Assembly (NCBI GenBank): GCA_036276035.1
Contig: DASUCM010000064.1
Coordinates: forward strand, 1-29,895
Reading direction: 5' to 3'
DNA from: JACDAF01 sp036276035
GTDB lineage: Bacteria > Chloroflexota > Limnocylindria > P2-11E
DNA length: 29,895 nt
Notes under the pieces: model-generated
Told to the model about the DNA's origin: nothing
The model's input: the letters and a program-made list of their open reading frames with translations, nothing else
The model's database searches: none
Made by a program: the position numbers and the translations under genes
Part shown: positions 15,226 to 22,314 of the stretch, one piece after another
Position numbering within the stretch: position 1 is the first letter of the stretch
Layout of the letters: every line of letters begins with the position of its first letter

Positions 15226-16218
15226 CTGCCGCACCCGCTCGGCGACGAGCTCACCGAGCTCCACGTCCATCTCGGCGGCGCGGTCGATCCGGCGGCGATG
15301 TGGAGCATCGCGCACCGCCAGGGGATCCGGCTCCCGACCCGCGACTACTGGGAGTTCCTCGAGCTCATCACCGTGAAGAAGGGCTCCCGCAAGTCGTTCG
15401 ACGAGTTCCTCGCGCTGTACCGCTGGACCGAGCTCATCCAGTCGAGCCCGCTCGCGGTCGAGGAGTCCGTCTACGAGGTGGTCGGCGGCGCGTACCGGAA
15501 GGCGAACATCACGACCCTCGAGCTCCGCTACAACCCCATGAAGCGCAACCGGGGCGGCGAGCGCGACCTCGACCACATCATCATGGCCTCGATCCGCGGG
15601 CTCGACCGCGCGCGGCTCGACTACCCCGTGAAGGCCGGCCTCATCCTCTGCCTCGACCGCAGCTTCGACCACGCGCTGAACGAGATCATCCTCGAGAAGG
15701 CGATCGCCTACCGGCGCCGCGGCGTGATCGCGATCGACATCGCCGGGCCAGCGAGCGGGGCGTTCCGCTATCGCGACTATGCCGACCTCTTCCAGCGCGC
15801 ACGCGACGCCGGCCTCGGCGCGACCGTCCACGCCGGCGAGGACGAGGGCGCCGAGTCCGTCGCGGAGGTCGTCGAGCACCTCCGGCCCGACCGCATCGGG
15901 CACGGCATCCATGCCGCGGAGGACCCCGAGCTCTGCAAGGTCCTCGCCGAGCGCGGGATCCTCCTCGAGATCTGCCCGTCCTCGAACCTGCACACGCGCG
16001 TCGTGAGCGATCTCGCGCAGCTCGGCGAGTACGTCGGCGTGTTCAAGCGCCACGGGGTCCGCTTCAGCTTCAACACGGATGGCCCCGAGATGCTCCAGAC
16101 GACGCTTCGCGACGAGCTGCGCATGGCGGTGAAGGCCGGGGTCGTCACGAAGGACGAGCTCGTGCAATGCGGCAGGTGGGCGCGCGAGGCCTCGTTCATC
16201 GGGCGCATGGACGCCTGA
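15226..16218 (+). CDS. Adenosine-deaminase-family amidohydrolase, with CTG start and upstream in-frame amber codon
   Basis: This zinc enzyme would deaminate adenosine or a related purine such as aminodeoxyfutalosine. All metal and catalytic motifs are present: HVH in ELHVHLGG, TVHAGEDEG, DRIGHGIHA and FNTDGPEM. The first usual start in frame (ATG 15298) lies after the HVH zinc motif and cannot be correct. Upstream, GTG 15196 overlaps the previous stop (TAGTG) and is in frame, but after eight codons the frame meets TAG at 15220-15222. CTG at 15226 then gives PHPLGDELTELHVHLGG. I use CTG, giving 330 aa; a nonsense mutation in a GTG-started gene is the alternative. TAG is a normal stop for neighbours, so recoding is unlikely. 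Confidence 0.85.
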   Translation: MPHPLGDELTELHVHLGGAVDPAAMWSIAHRQGIRLPTRDYWEFLELITVKKGSRKSFDEFLALYRWTELIQSSPLAVEESVYEVVGGAYRKANITTLELRYNPMKRNRGGERDLDHIIMASIRGLDRARLDYPVKAGLILCLDRSFDHALNEIILEKAIAYRRRGVIAIDIAGPASGAFRYRDYADLFQRARDAGLGATVHAGEDEGAESVAEVVEHLRPDRIGHGIHAAEDPELCKVLAERGILLEICPSSNLHTRVVSDLAQLGEYVGVFKRHGVRFSFNTDGPEMLQTTLRDELRMAVKAGVVTKDELVQCGRWAREASFIGRMDA

Positions 16219-16228
16219 TGCCGCGCTG

Positions 16229-16465
16229 ATGGGCCGCGCCTTCTGGCGGCTGCTCGTCATCTGCTTCGCCTGGTCGCTCGGCGCGGTCCTGGTCTACGTC
16301 TTCAACGCGCGCGGTCTCGACACGATCGTCCCCGCGCTCTTCGCCATCGCCGCGTACGTGCTCACCCGCGACGACGGCTACCGCTCCGGCGGAGGAGCCG
16401 GCGGGAACGTGAAGTACTGGCGCGGTCGCCGGGTGGACGACCGCCCGCCGAGGCGCTGGAACTGA
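16229..16465 (+). CDS. Small two-helix membrane protein (78 aa)
   Basis: Residues 5-26 (FWRLLVICFAWSLGAVLVYVF) and 33-45 (IVPALFAIAAYVL) are hydrophobic. They are followed by a Gly-rich and Arg-rich polar tail (SGGGAGGNVKYWRGRR). It is likely an inner-membrane protein with a cytoplasmic basic tail. No family is recognised. It follows the deaminase by 10 bp, and its TGA stop overlaps the proposed CTG start of the next small gene. Confidence 0.65.
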   Translation: MGRAFWRLLVICFAWSLGAVLVYVFNARGLDTIVPALFAIAAYVLTRDDGYRSGGGAGGNVKYWRGRRVDDRPPRRWN

Positions 16466-16683
16466 GCGCGCGGCTCCCGGCCGACGACCGCTGGCGCGCG
16501 CTCTTCGACGAGCTCCGCATCGCGCTGCGCGAGCTCGGCGAGCTCGAGCCCAAGGTCCTCGACCGGGATGCGAGCGACGCCGAGTGGACCGCGGCCTGGG
16601 CGCAGTACGCGGGTCTGCTCGGCCGGGTGGGGCATCTGCACCAGCGGCTGCAGGCGCGGCGCGTCGAGCTGCTCGATCAGTGA
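16462..16683 (+). CDS. Hidden small helical protein with a CTG start (73 aa)
   Basis: The frame has no ATG or GTG near its beginning, so it is easily missed. It nevertheless reads as a plausible amphipathic helical protein: SARLPADDRWRALFDELR, ALRELGELEPKVLD, then AEWTAAWAQYAGLLGRVGHL and QRLQARRVELLDQ. CTG at 16462-16464 overlaps the stop of the upstream membrane protein as CTGA, the same geometry as an ATGA coupled start. The function is unknown. The two small proteins may be co-translated partners. Confidence 0.6.
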   Translation: MSARLPADDRWRALFDELRIALRELGELEPKVLDRDASDAEWTAAWAQYAGLLGRVGHLHQRLQARRVELLDQ

Positions 16684-16711
16684 GCGCGGCCGGCCGCCCA
16701 TCGCGGTGACC

Positions 16712-16725
16712 TAGACTCCGCGCCG
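16712..16725 (+). promoter_or_regulatory. Putative -10 element of the cNMP-binding gene
   Basis: TAGACT (16712-16717) matches the -10 consensus at 4 of 6 bases and ends 8 nt before ATG 16726. It predicts a transcript starting within 2 nt of the start codon. The same hexamer precedes the genes at 14789 and 9877. Confidence 0.4.
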
Positions 16726-17145
16726 ATGAGCGACCCTCGCGTCGAGCGCCTGCGCCGCGTCCCGCTGTTCGCGGGCTGCACCGACAAGCAGCTGCAGTTC
16801 ATCGCAGGCCGCACCGACGAGCTCGATCTCGAGAAGGGCAAGGTGCTGTGCCGTGAGGGTCAGAGCGGCGGCGACTTCTTCGTCCTGCTCTCGGGAAGCG
16901 CCGACGTCTCCGCCGGCGGGAAGACGGTCCGCACCATCCGCGAGGGTGAGTTCTTCGGCGAGATCGCGCTCCTCGACAACGGGCCGCGCACGGCGACGGT
17001 CACCGTGGCCGAGCCCGCGCGCGTCCTCGTCCTCGGGCCGGCACAGTTCCGCGACATGCTCCATCAGAACGCCGAGATCGCGACGACGATGCTCTACGCG
17101 GTCGTGAAGCGGCTGCGGGCTGCGAGCCAGCTCCCACACGGATAG
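16726..17145 (+). CDS. Stand-alone cyclic-nucleotide-binding domain protein
   Basis: The 139-residue protein is a single cNMP-binding domain of the Crp/Fnr fold. RVPLFAGCTDKQLQFIAG is the usual entry helix. GKVLCREGQSGGDFFVLLSG is the beta roll. GEFFGEIALLDNGPRTATVTV is the phosphate-binding cassette with Glu and Arg in the expected places, so cAMP or cGMP binding is plausible. There is no C-terminal helix-turn-helix, so it is not itself a Crp-type regulator. It may regulate a partner protein. It is convergent with the 142-aa gene, 9 bp apart. Confidence 0.88.
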   Translation: MSDPRVERLRRVPLFAGCTDKQLQFIAGRTDELDLEKGKVLCREGQSGGDFFVLLSGSADVSAGGKTVRTIREGEFFGEIALLDNGPRTATVTVAEPARVLVLGPAQFRDMLHQNAEIATTMLYAVVKRLRAASQLPHG

Positions 17146-17154
17146 CCCGCCCGG

Positions 17155-17583
17155 CTACTTGCCGGAGTGCGTCTCCGCCGGCAGCTTCCCCGGCCGCTCC
17201 GTGATCGCGCGGTCGTGCGGCGTCCGCTCGTCCACCCCGGGCTTCACGCCGGGCCGCGCGCCGAACGACGCGGCGCGGAGGATGTCCATCTCGGCCGGGT
17301 TGTCGTGGCGCACGACGAACGGTGCGAGCGCCCAGACGATCGCGCGCAGCGGCTCGGGGTCCGCGATCTGCCGTCCGAACCGCTCGGAGACGAAGCCGAG
17401 GAACTCGTTCGGCAGCACGAGGCGGCGCACCTCGATGCGCGCCGTCGCGCTCCCCGGCATGCACGCGGTGTGGCCGAGGGTGAAGCCGCGCTCGCTCGTC
17501 CCCTCGAGCGTCCACGAGACGACCGCGTCCGCGGGCTCGAGCGGCTTCCGGCACACGTCGCAGACGAGGTCGTACTCGTGCAT
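17155..17583 (-). CDS. Cys-pair protein of unknown function (142 aa)
   Basis: The N-terminus has CDVCRKPLEPADAVVSW, and GHTACMPG follows near residue 38. This C-x2-C...H-x3-C arrangement looks like a zinc knuckle. The rest is mixed alpha/beta with a charged, Pro-rich tail. No family is recognised. It is divergent from the aldehyde ferredoxin oxidoreductase gene with only 18 bp between the start codons, which suggests shared control. A GACAAT hexamer ends 8 nt before its ATG. Confidence 0.75.
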   Translation of the reverse strand: MHEYDLVCDVCRKPLEPADAVVSWTLEGTSERGFTLGHTACMPGSATARIEVRRLVLPNEFLGFVSERFGRQIADPEPLRAIVWALAPFVVRHDNPAEMDILRAASFGARPGVKPGVDERTPHDRAITERPGKLPAETHSGK

Positions 17584-17601
17584 CTGTCACCATTGTCCGT
17601 G
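17584..17601. promoter_or_regulatory. Putative divergent promoter core upstream of the aldehyde oxidoreductase
   Basis: CATTGT (17591-17596) ends 5 nt before the plus-strand ATG 17602. GACAAT (17597-17592) ends 8 nt before the minus-strand ATG 17583. The plus-strand match is weak (3 of 6), so this is one of the less certain sites. Confidence 0.3.
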
Positions 17602-19359
17602 ATGCAGCAGCGGTACGGCTCGTGGGGCCGGATCCTGCGCGTCGACCTCACGGCCCGCACGACGGCGGTCGAGGAGCTGGACGAGGAGACCTTCCGCCGG
17701 AATCCCGGCGGACGCGCCCTCATCGCCCACTACCTGCTGCGCGAGCTGCCGAAGGGGACCGACGCGCTCTCGCCCGACAACCTCCTCGTGTTCGCGATGG
17801 GGGTCCTCACCGGCACGCCGCTCTCCGGCGCGTCCCGTCACGCCGTCGGCGCGAAGTCGCCGCTCTCCGGCGGCTTCGGCGAGGCCGAGGTCGGCGGGTT
17901 CTGGGGCGCCGAGCTGAAGCGCGCCGGCTGGGATGCCATCGTCGTGAAAGGCAGCGCAGCGTCCCCGGTCTACCTCTACATCAAGGACCAGCAGGTCGAG
18001 ATCCGCGACGCGCAGCACCTCTGGGGCATGGAGATCATGGACACCGAGGAGACGCTGAAGGCCGAGGTCGGCGAGCGGCTCGCGCGCGTCGCCGAGATCG
18101 GCCCCGCCGGCGAGAACCTCGTGCGCTTCGCCGGGATCGTGAACGACTTCAAGGACATCGCGGGCCGCTCCGGAATGGGCGCGGTGATGGGCAGCAAGAA
18201 GCTGAAGGCCATCGTCGTGAAGGGCTCGCAGAACCTTCCGCTCGCGGACGCGGCGAAGGTGAAGGAGGTCGGCCGCTGGGTCGCCGACACGCTCCAGGAG
18301 AACCACTGGGCCTTCCACAACTTCGGCACCGGGATGGGCCTCGACGGCTACACCCGCGTCGGCGGGATGGCGGTGCGCAACTTCTCGGGCGGCCCGTTCG
18401 AGCAGGCCGCGGACATCAGCGCGGAGGCGCTCGTCGAGAAGGGCTATCGCGTGAAGATGGAGGCCTGCTGGGCGTGCTCCGTCCGCTGCAAGAAGGTCGT
18501 GAAGATGGAGACGCCGTACCAGATCGACCCGAAGTACGGCGGCCCCGAGTTCGAGTCCATCGCCGCGCTCGGGTCGCAGTGCGGCGTCGGGGACCTCGCG
18601 CTCATCAGCAAGGCGAACGAGCGCTGCAACGCGCTCGGCATCGACACGATCTCGCTCGGCGCCACGGTGGCCTGGGCGATGGCGTGCCGCAAGGCGGGGA
18701 TCCTCCCCGGGGCCGAGATCGACGGCGAGCCGCTCGAGTTCGGGAACGGCAGGGCGGTCCTCGCGGCGCTGGAGGCGATCGCGAAGCGCCGCGGCTTCGG
18801 CGACGATCTCGCCGAGGGCTCCGAGCGCGCCGCGCAGAAGCACGGGGGCCGCGAGCACCTCACGACGGTGAAGGGGCTCGAGCTCGCGATGCACGACCCG
18901 CGGCAGCGCACGGACTACGGCAGGCAGGTGCGGGTCTCGTACGCGACGAGCCCGACCGGCGGCGACCACATGAACAGCAACCTCCCGTCGCGCTCCGCGC
19001 GGAACACCGTCGGGATGTGCTTCTTCCTGAAGTACGACGACGCGAAGCTCACCGACATCGTCAACGCGGTGACCGGGTGGGGGATCACGCCCGCCGAGAT
19101 CACCGAGATCGGCGACCGCGCCCTCGCGCTCACGCGCCTCTTCAACGTGCGTGAGGGGCTCGGCGCGGCGGATGACCGGCTGCCGCGCACCGTGCACGAG
19201 CCGCACGTGAGCGGCGTGCTCTCGAAGGTGCGCCTCGACGAGGACGGGGTCCGCGCGCAGATCGACGAGTACTACAGCGCGCGCGGCTGGGACCGCGACG
19301 GCGTGCCGACGGACGAGACGCTGCGCAGGCTCGGCATCGCGGAGTACGCCCGCGCCTGA
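17602..19359 (+). CDS. aor: Aldehyde ferredoxin oxidoreductase (tungsten/molybdenum bis-pterin type)
   Basis: The 585-residue protein belongs to the AOR family, which oxidises aldehydes to carboxylic acids (or the reverse) at a tungsten- or molybdenum-pterin centre, passing electrons through a 4Fe-4S cluster. The N-terminal domain begins YGSWGRILRVDL and contains GGRALIAHYLL. The cluster ligands are C289, C292 and C296 (CWACSVRC) with C473 (GMCFFLKY), spaced as in the family. GPAGENLVRFAGI is the conserved cofactor-domain motif. Its substrate is unknown. No cofactor-biosynthesis genes are nearby. ATG 17602 is used; GTG 17599 is directly upstream. A pyroglutamyl-peptidase homologue follows after 3 bp. 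Confidence 0.94.
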   Translation: MQQRYGSWGRILRVDLTARTTAVEELDEETFRRNPGGRALIAHYLLRELPKGTDALSPDNLLVFAMGVLTGTPLSGASRHAVGAKSPLSGGFGEAEVGGFWGAELKRAGWDAIVVKGSAASPVYLYIKDQQVEIRDAQHLWGMEIMDTEETLKAEVGERLARVAEIGPAGENLVRFAGIVNDFKDIAGRSGMGAVMGSKKLKAIVVKGSQNLPLADAAKVKEVGRWVADTLQENHWAFHNFGTGMGLDGYTRVGGMAVRNFSGGPFEQAADISAEALVEKGYRVKMEACWACSVRCKKVVKMETPYQIDPKYGGPEFESIAALGSQCGVGDLALISKANERCNALGIDTISLGATVAWAMACRKAGILPGAEIDGEPLEFGNGRAVLAALEAIAKRRGFGDDLAEGSERAAQKHGGREHLTTVKGLELAMHDPRQRTDYGRQVRVSYATSPTGGDHMNSNLPSRSARNTVGMCFFLKYDDAKLTDIVNAVTGWGITPAEITEIGDRALALTRLFNVREGLGAADDRLPRTVHEPHVSGVLSKVRLDEDGVRAQIDEYYSARGWDRDGVPTDETLRRLGIAEYARA

Positions 19360-19362
19360 CCG

Positions 19363-20034
19363 ATGACCCGGATCCTCCTCACGGGCTTCGAGCCCTTCCT
19401 CGGGCGGAGCGTCAACCCGTCGTGGGAGGCGGTGCGCCAGCTCGACGGCGAGGTGATCGGCGGCGCGTGGGTCCGCGCGGTCCGCGTGCCCGTCGTCTAC
19501 GGGGAGTCCGTGCGCGTCATCGTCGAGGAGCTCGAGCGCGAGCCCGTCGACGCGCTCGTCATCGGCGGGCTCGCGTACGGACGCTCCGCCGTGAACGTCG
19601 AGGCGCTCGCGCACGCCGTCGGTGACGTGCCGTGGTCGCCCGACAACGCCGGCCGCGCGCTCGCGAACTCGCGCAGCGACGACGACCCGGACGGCCCCGA
19701 CGCGCTCCTGGCGACCGCGCCGGTGCGAGCGATCGCGCGGGCGCTGAACGGCGCGGGGATCCCCGCGGTCGTGAGCTGGGACGGCGGCGCGTACGTGAGC
19801 AACGCGACGCTCTACGGCGCGCTCCGCTACGGGCGGGAGCGCGCGCCGCGCCTGCGCGCGACCTACCTGCACGTTCCCGCGCTGCCCGAGATGACGACCG
19901 GCACGACCGCGGCGTCGATGCCGCTCGACACGATCGTCCGCGCGTTCCGCCTGGCGTGCGAGGTGCTCGCCACCCACGTCGGGCCGGACCTGCCGTCGCG
20001 GCGCTGGCCGACCGCGCTGCCACCGCTCCCGTGA
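19363..20034 (+). CDS. Pyroglutamyl-peptidase I homologue with catalytic Cys replaced by Ser
   Basis: The fold is clearly that of Pcp, which removes N-terminal pyroglutamate: MTRILLTGFEPFLGRSVNPSW at the start (quoted as family start), GGLAYGRSAVNVEALA, and TYLHVPALPE. The catalytic Glu (E80) and His (H170) are in place. The nucleophile region reads GGAYVSNATLYGAL, so the expected Cys is Ser146. The protein may be a Ser-hydrolase variant, a weak enzyme or a binding protein. It starts 3 bp after the oxidoreductase stop, so it is probably in the same operon. Length (223 aa) is normal and nothing else looks degraded. Confidence 0.88.
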   Translation: MTRILLTGFEPFLGRSVNPSWEAVRQLDGEVIGGAWVRAVRVPVVYGESVRVIVEELEREPVDALVIGGLAYGRSAVNVEALAHAVGDVPWSPDNAGRALANSRSDDDPDGPDALLATAPVRAIARALNGAGIPAVVSWDGGAYVSNATLYGALRYGRERAPRLRATYLHVPALPEMTTGTTAASMPLDTIVRAFRLACEVLATHVGPDLPSRRWPTALPPLP

Positions 20035-20087
20035 CCGGCCGGGTCGCCGTGAGCGGAGCCCCGCGGCCGACGGCGGCCCTGTCGCTC

Positions 20088-20115
20088 TGGGAGAATCCGC
20101 GCCAGCCGGGGGAGG
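20088..20115 (+). promoter_or_regulatory. Extended -10 promoter and Shine-Dalgarno of fabI
   Basis: TGG-GAGAAT (20088-20096) fits an extended -10 (TGn plus 4 of 6 consensus bases). It predicts a start near 20103 and a leader of about 20 nt. GGGGGAGG (20108-20115) is a strong ribosome-binding site 6 nt before the GTG at 20122. fabI therefore seems to be a leadered gene with its own promoter. Confidence 0.5.
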
Positions 20116-20121
20116 TGCCTC

Positions 20122-20910
20122 GTGGGTCTGCTCGACGGTAAGCGCGCGCTCGTCATGGGCGTCGGGAACAAACGCAGCATCGCGTGGGGCATCGCGACGG
20201 CCTTCCAGCGGGAGGGTGCGCAGCTCGCCTTCAACTACCTGAACGACCGCATGAAGGACAACGTCGTCGAGCTCGTGAACACGCTCCCGAACGCGTCCGA
20301 CATCCCGGTGATGCCGTGCGACGTCTCGAAGCAGGAGGAGATCGACGCCCTCTACGCCGAGCTCGGCAGGCGCTGGGGCTCGCTCGACATCCTCGTGCAC
20401 TCGATCGCGTTCGCGGCCATCGAAGACCTCAAGGGGCGGTTCTACGAGATCAGCCGCGAGGGCCTGAAGACCGCGATCGACATCAGCGCGTACTCCCTCG
20501 TCGCGCTCACCCGGGGCGCGATCCCGCTCTTCGAGAAGGCGGGCGGGGGCAGTGTGATGTCGCTCACGTTCAACGCCGTCGAGCGTGTCGTCCCTTCGTA
20601 CAACTCCATGGCGATGGCGAAGGCCGTGCTCGAGGCCGAGACGCGCTACCTCGCAGCGGACCTCGGGCCCCAGAACATCCGGGTGAACTGCATCTCTGCC
20701 GGCCCGCTGAAGACGCTCGCGGGCAGCGCCGTGAAGGGCATCTCCGCCGCGCGCGACCTCATGGAGGCGAAGGCGCCGCTCCGCCGGAACATCACGCAGG
20801 AGGAGGTCGGCAACGTCGCGGTCTTCCTCGCGAGCGACTGGTCCCGCTGCGTCACGGGCGAGACGATCTACGCCGACAACGGCTTCAACATCCTCGGGGT
20901 CACCGACTAA
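20122..20910 (+). CDS. fabI: Enoyl-[acyl-carrier-protein] reductase, FabI type
   Basis: The enzyme carries out the last reduction of each fatty-acid elongation cycle with NAD(P)H. The short-chain dehydrogenase fold is complete: GVGNKRSIAWGIA (nucleotide binding, typical of FabI), DILVHSIAFA, and the catalytic Y160-x6-K167 in SYNSMAMAK. RVNCISAGPLKTLAGSAV is the substrate-binding loop. The second conserved Tyr of FabI, ten residues before the catalytic one, is Phe150 here (LTFNAVERVVP). Length (262 aa) is normal. The GTG start has a strong ribosome site. It appears to stand alone, without other fatty-acid genes. Confidence 0.94.
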   Translation: MGLLDGKRALVMGVGNKRSIAWGIATAFQREGAQLAFNYLNDRMKDNVVELVNTLPNASDIPVMPCDVSKQEEIDALYAELGRRWGSLDILVHSIAFAAIEDLKGRFYEISREGLKTAIDISAYSLVALTRGAIPLFEKAGGGSVMSLTFNAVERVVPSYNSMAMAKAVLEAETRYLAADLGPQNIRVNCISAGPLKTLAGSAVKGISAARDLMEAKAPLRRNITQEEVGNVAVFLASDWSRCVTGETIYADNGFNILGVTD

Positions 20911-20970
20911 GGGCAGATACGCGCGGCTCGCGGCGCCCGCGAAGTCGCAATGCGGTATCTCGGGGCATCT

Positions 20971-20998
20971 TTGACGCGATCGCTCCCTGTCCTAAGAG
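20971..20998 (+). promoter_or_regulatory. Putative promoter of the repeat-protein gene
   Basis: TTGACG (20971-20976) and TAAGAG (20993-20998) are 16 bp apart. TAAGAG occurs again 11 bp downstream because of a tandem duplication, so alternative -10 positions exist. The start would lie near 21005-21016, giving a leader of 57-68 nt to ATG 21073. Confidence 0.45.
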
Positions 20999-21013
20999 CC
21001 TGCTAAGAGCCTG
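20992..21013 (+). repeat. 11-bp tandem direct repeat carrying a -10-like hexamer
   Basis: CTAAGAGCCTG occurs twice head to tail without interruption. The duplication copies the TAAGAG hexamer, so the promoter has two possible -10 elements at different spacing from the single TTGACG. Confidence 0.8.
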
Positions 21014-21072
21014 TGACGCACGATGCGCTCAGCACTTCGGGGTCAGGTGACCCGTCTGGGGGACGAGCGCAG

Positions 21073-22296
21073 ATGGACGACAGCGAGAACGCACTCAGCG
21101 ACCGCCTCAGGAAGGCGCCCGCCCCGCTGTCCCCGGAGCAGCGGCTGGGCCCGGCCGCGGAAGCCCGCGCGGAGGCTGAGCGCCGCCTGCACGAGGCGTG
21201 GCTCTCCGAGACCGCGCGCCACTCCGGGAAGGCGGACGCTGCCGTCACCGAGGCGCGCGCGCCCGAGGCGCCCGTCGCGCCACCCGCCCCCGCGGCGCCC
21301 GCGCCGGATCCGCGCACCGAGATCCTCGGTCAGGCCTGGGAGACCGCGTCGAACGACCCGAAGTTCATCCCGCCGCAGCTGCCGGACTGGACGTCCGCGC
21401 AGTCCGCGCCGCAGCAGGAGTGGGTGCGACCGCAGCCGTGGGGGCAGGCCGCGGCGGAGCACGCGCCCGCGGCGCCGCAGTACGCGCCGGCGGCACCGCA
21501 GTACGCGCCAACGGCGCCCGAGTACGCGCAGCCCGCGCCGCAGTACGCGCCGTCTGCGCCCCAGTACCCGCCGGCACAGCAGTACGCGCAGCCCGCGCCG
21601 CAGTACGCGCCGTCTGCTCCCCAGTACGCGCCGCCTGCTCCCCAGTACGCGCCGGCGCAGCCGTACGCGCAGCCCGCGCCGCAGTACGGGCAGCCGACCC
21701 CGCCGTACGTGCGGCCGGCCCCGCAGTACGCGCCCCCGGCCCCGCAGTACGCGCAACCCGCGCCGCAGTACGCGGCCCCGCAGTACGCGCCGGCCCAGCC
21801 GGACCAGTACACCCCAGCCGCTCCGCAGCGCACGCCGTCGTTCCCTCCTTCCGACGACGCGGCGCTGCGGAACGGCGCCGTCGAGAACCTCGAGTTCGCG
21901 CGCATGCGCGTCGAGGAGCTCCGGAAGCTGCAGGAGTGGCGGCTCGGCCAGGAGCGCCGCATCTCCGAGGAGATCGGCCGCCGCAACGCGCTGGCGGAGG
22001 CCGCGCTCGAGGAGGAGCTGCAGGCTCGCCGCGAGGCCGAGGAGCAGCGGCTCGAGCAGTGGAAGGCCGAGGCGCGCGCGCAGTTCGAGCGTGACCTCGC
22101 ACGCGAGGAGGCCGAGTTCGAGCGCCGTCTCGCCGACCGCCGCCGGGAGGCAGAGGTCGAGCTCGAGGCCCGCCTGCTCCGCCGCATCGACGACGCTGCC
22201 CGCCGCGCCGAGGCGCTCGAGCGCGCGCGCGTCGAGGCGAATCCGACGCAGCCCACCGACCCGAAGCTCTACGTCGTGCGCAGGGACGCGGTCTAG
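21073..22296 (+). CDS. Pro/Ala/Gln/Tyr-repeat protein with C-terminal coiled coil (407 aa)
   Basis: Three regions are visible. Residues 1-130 are acidic and Pro/Ala-rich, with DRTEI-like helices and the short motif KFIPPQLPDW. Residues 130-255 are a low-complexity array of A-P-Q-Y-A-P units with Tyr every 5-8 residues. Residues 265-395 are a long, highly charged coiled coil (EELRKLQEWRLGQERR, AEAALEEELQARREAEEQ, FERRLADRRREAEVELEARL). It has no signal peptide or membrane segment. A structural, polar-scaffold or phase-separating role is possible but unproven. ATG 21073 follows GGGGGA; GTG 21013 in frame is an alternative that overlaps the promoter repeat. Confidence 0.82.
   Translation: MDDSENALSDRLRKAPAPLSPEQRLGPAAEARAEAERRLHEAWLSETARHSGKADAAVTEARAPEAPVAPPAPAAPAPDPRTEILGQAWETASNDPKFIPPQLPDWTSAQSAPQQEWVRPQPWGQAAAEHAPAAPQYAPAAPQYAPTAPEYAQPAPQYAPSAPQYPPAQQYAQPAPQYAPSAPQYAPPAPQYAPAQPYAQPAPQYGQPTPPYVRPAPQYAPPAPQYAQPAPQYAAPQYAPAQPDQYTPAAPQRTPSFPPSDDAALRNGAVENLEFARMRVEELRKLQEWRLGQERRISEEIGRRNALAEAALEEELQARREAEEQRLEQWKAEARAQFERDLAREEAEFERRLADRRREAEVELEARLLRRIDDAARRAEALERARVEANPTQPTDPKLYVVRRDAV
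21466..21825 (+). repeat. In-gene tandem repeat array encoding APQYAP units
   Basis: The DNA consists of imperfect tandem units around CCGCAGTACGCGCC. A longer 60-bp period is also visible: the stretches beginning at 21541 and 21601 are nearly identical. Such arrays change length by slippage or recombination, so copy number may vary between strains or be misassembled. Confidence 0.85.
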
Positions 22297-22314
22297 AGAC
22301 CTACCTCGCGCGCG

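Noticed and set aside
15194..15228. Amber codon read as a sense codon (recoding or pyrrolysine-like)
   Set aside because: TAG is the normal stop of many genes in this window and the site lies outside the catalytic region, so a CTG restart or a mutation is simpler.
17587..20400. A 937-codon open frame on the minus strand opposite the oxidoreductase, pcp and fabI genes
   Set aside because: It is the antisense shadow of three well-supported plus-strand genes; its composition (Arg, Ala, His, Val-rich, no motifs) is typical of high-GC antisense frames.
20911..20970. A terminator after fabI
   Set aside because: The GC-rich stretch does not form a convincing long stem and has no T-run.
21466..21825. 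Regular repeats that at first resemble a CRISPR-like or minisatellite array
   Set aside because: The units are multiples of three, stay in frame, have no spacers and encode APQYAP repeats inside a gene.
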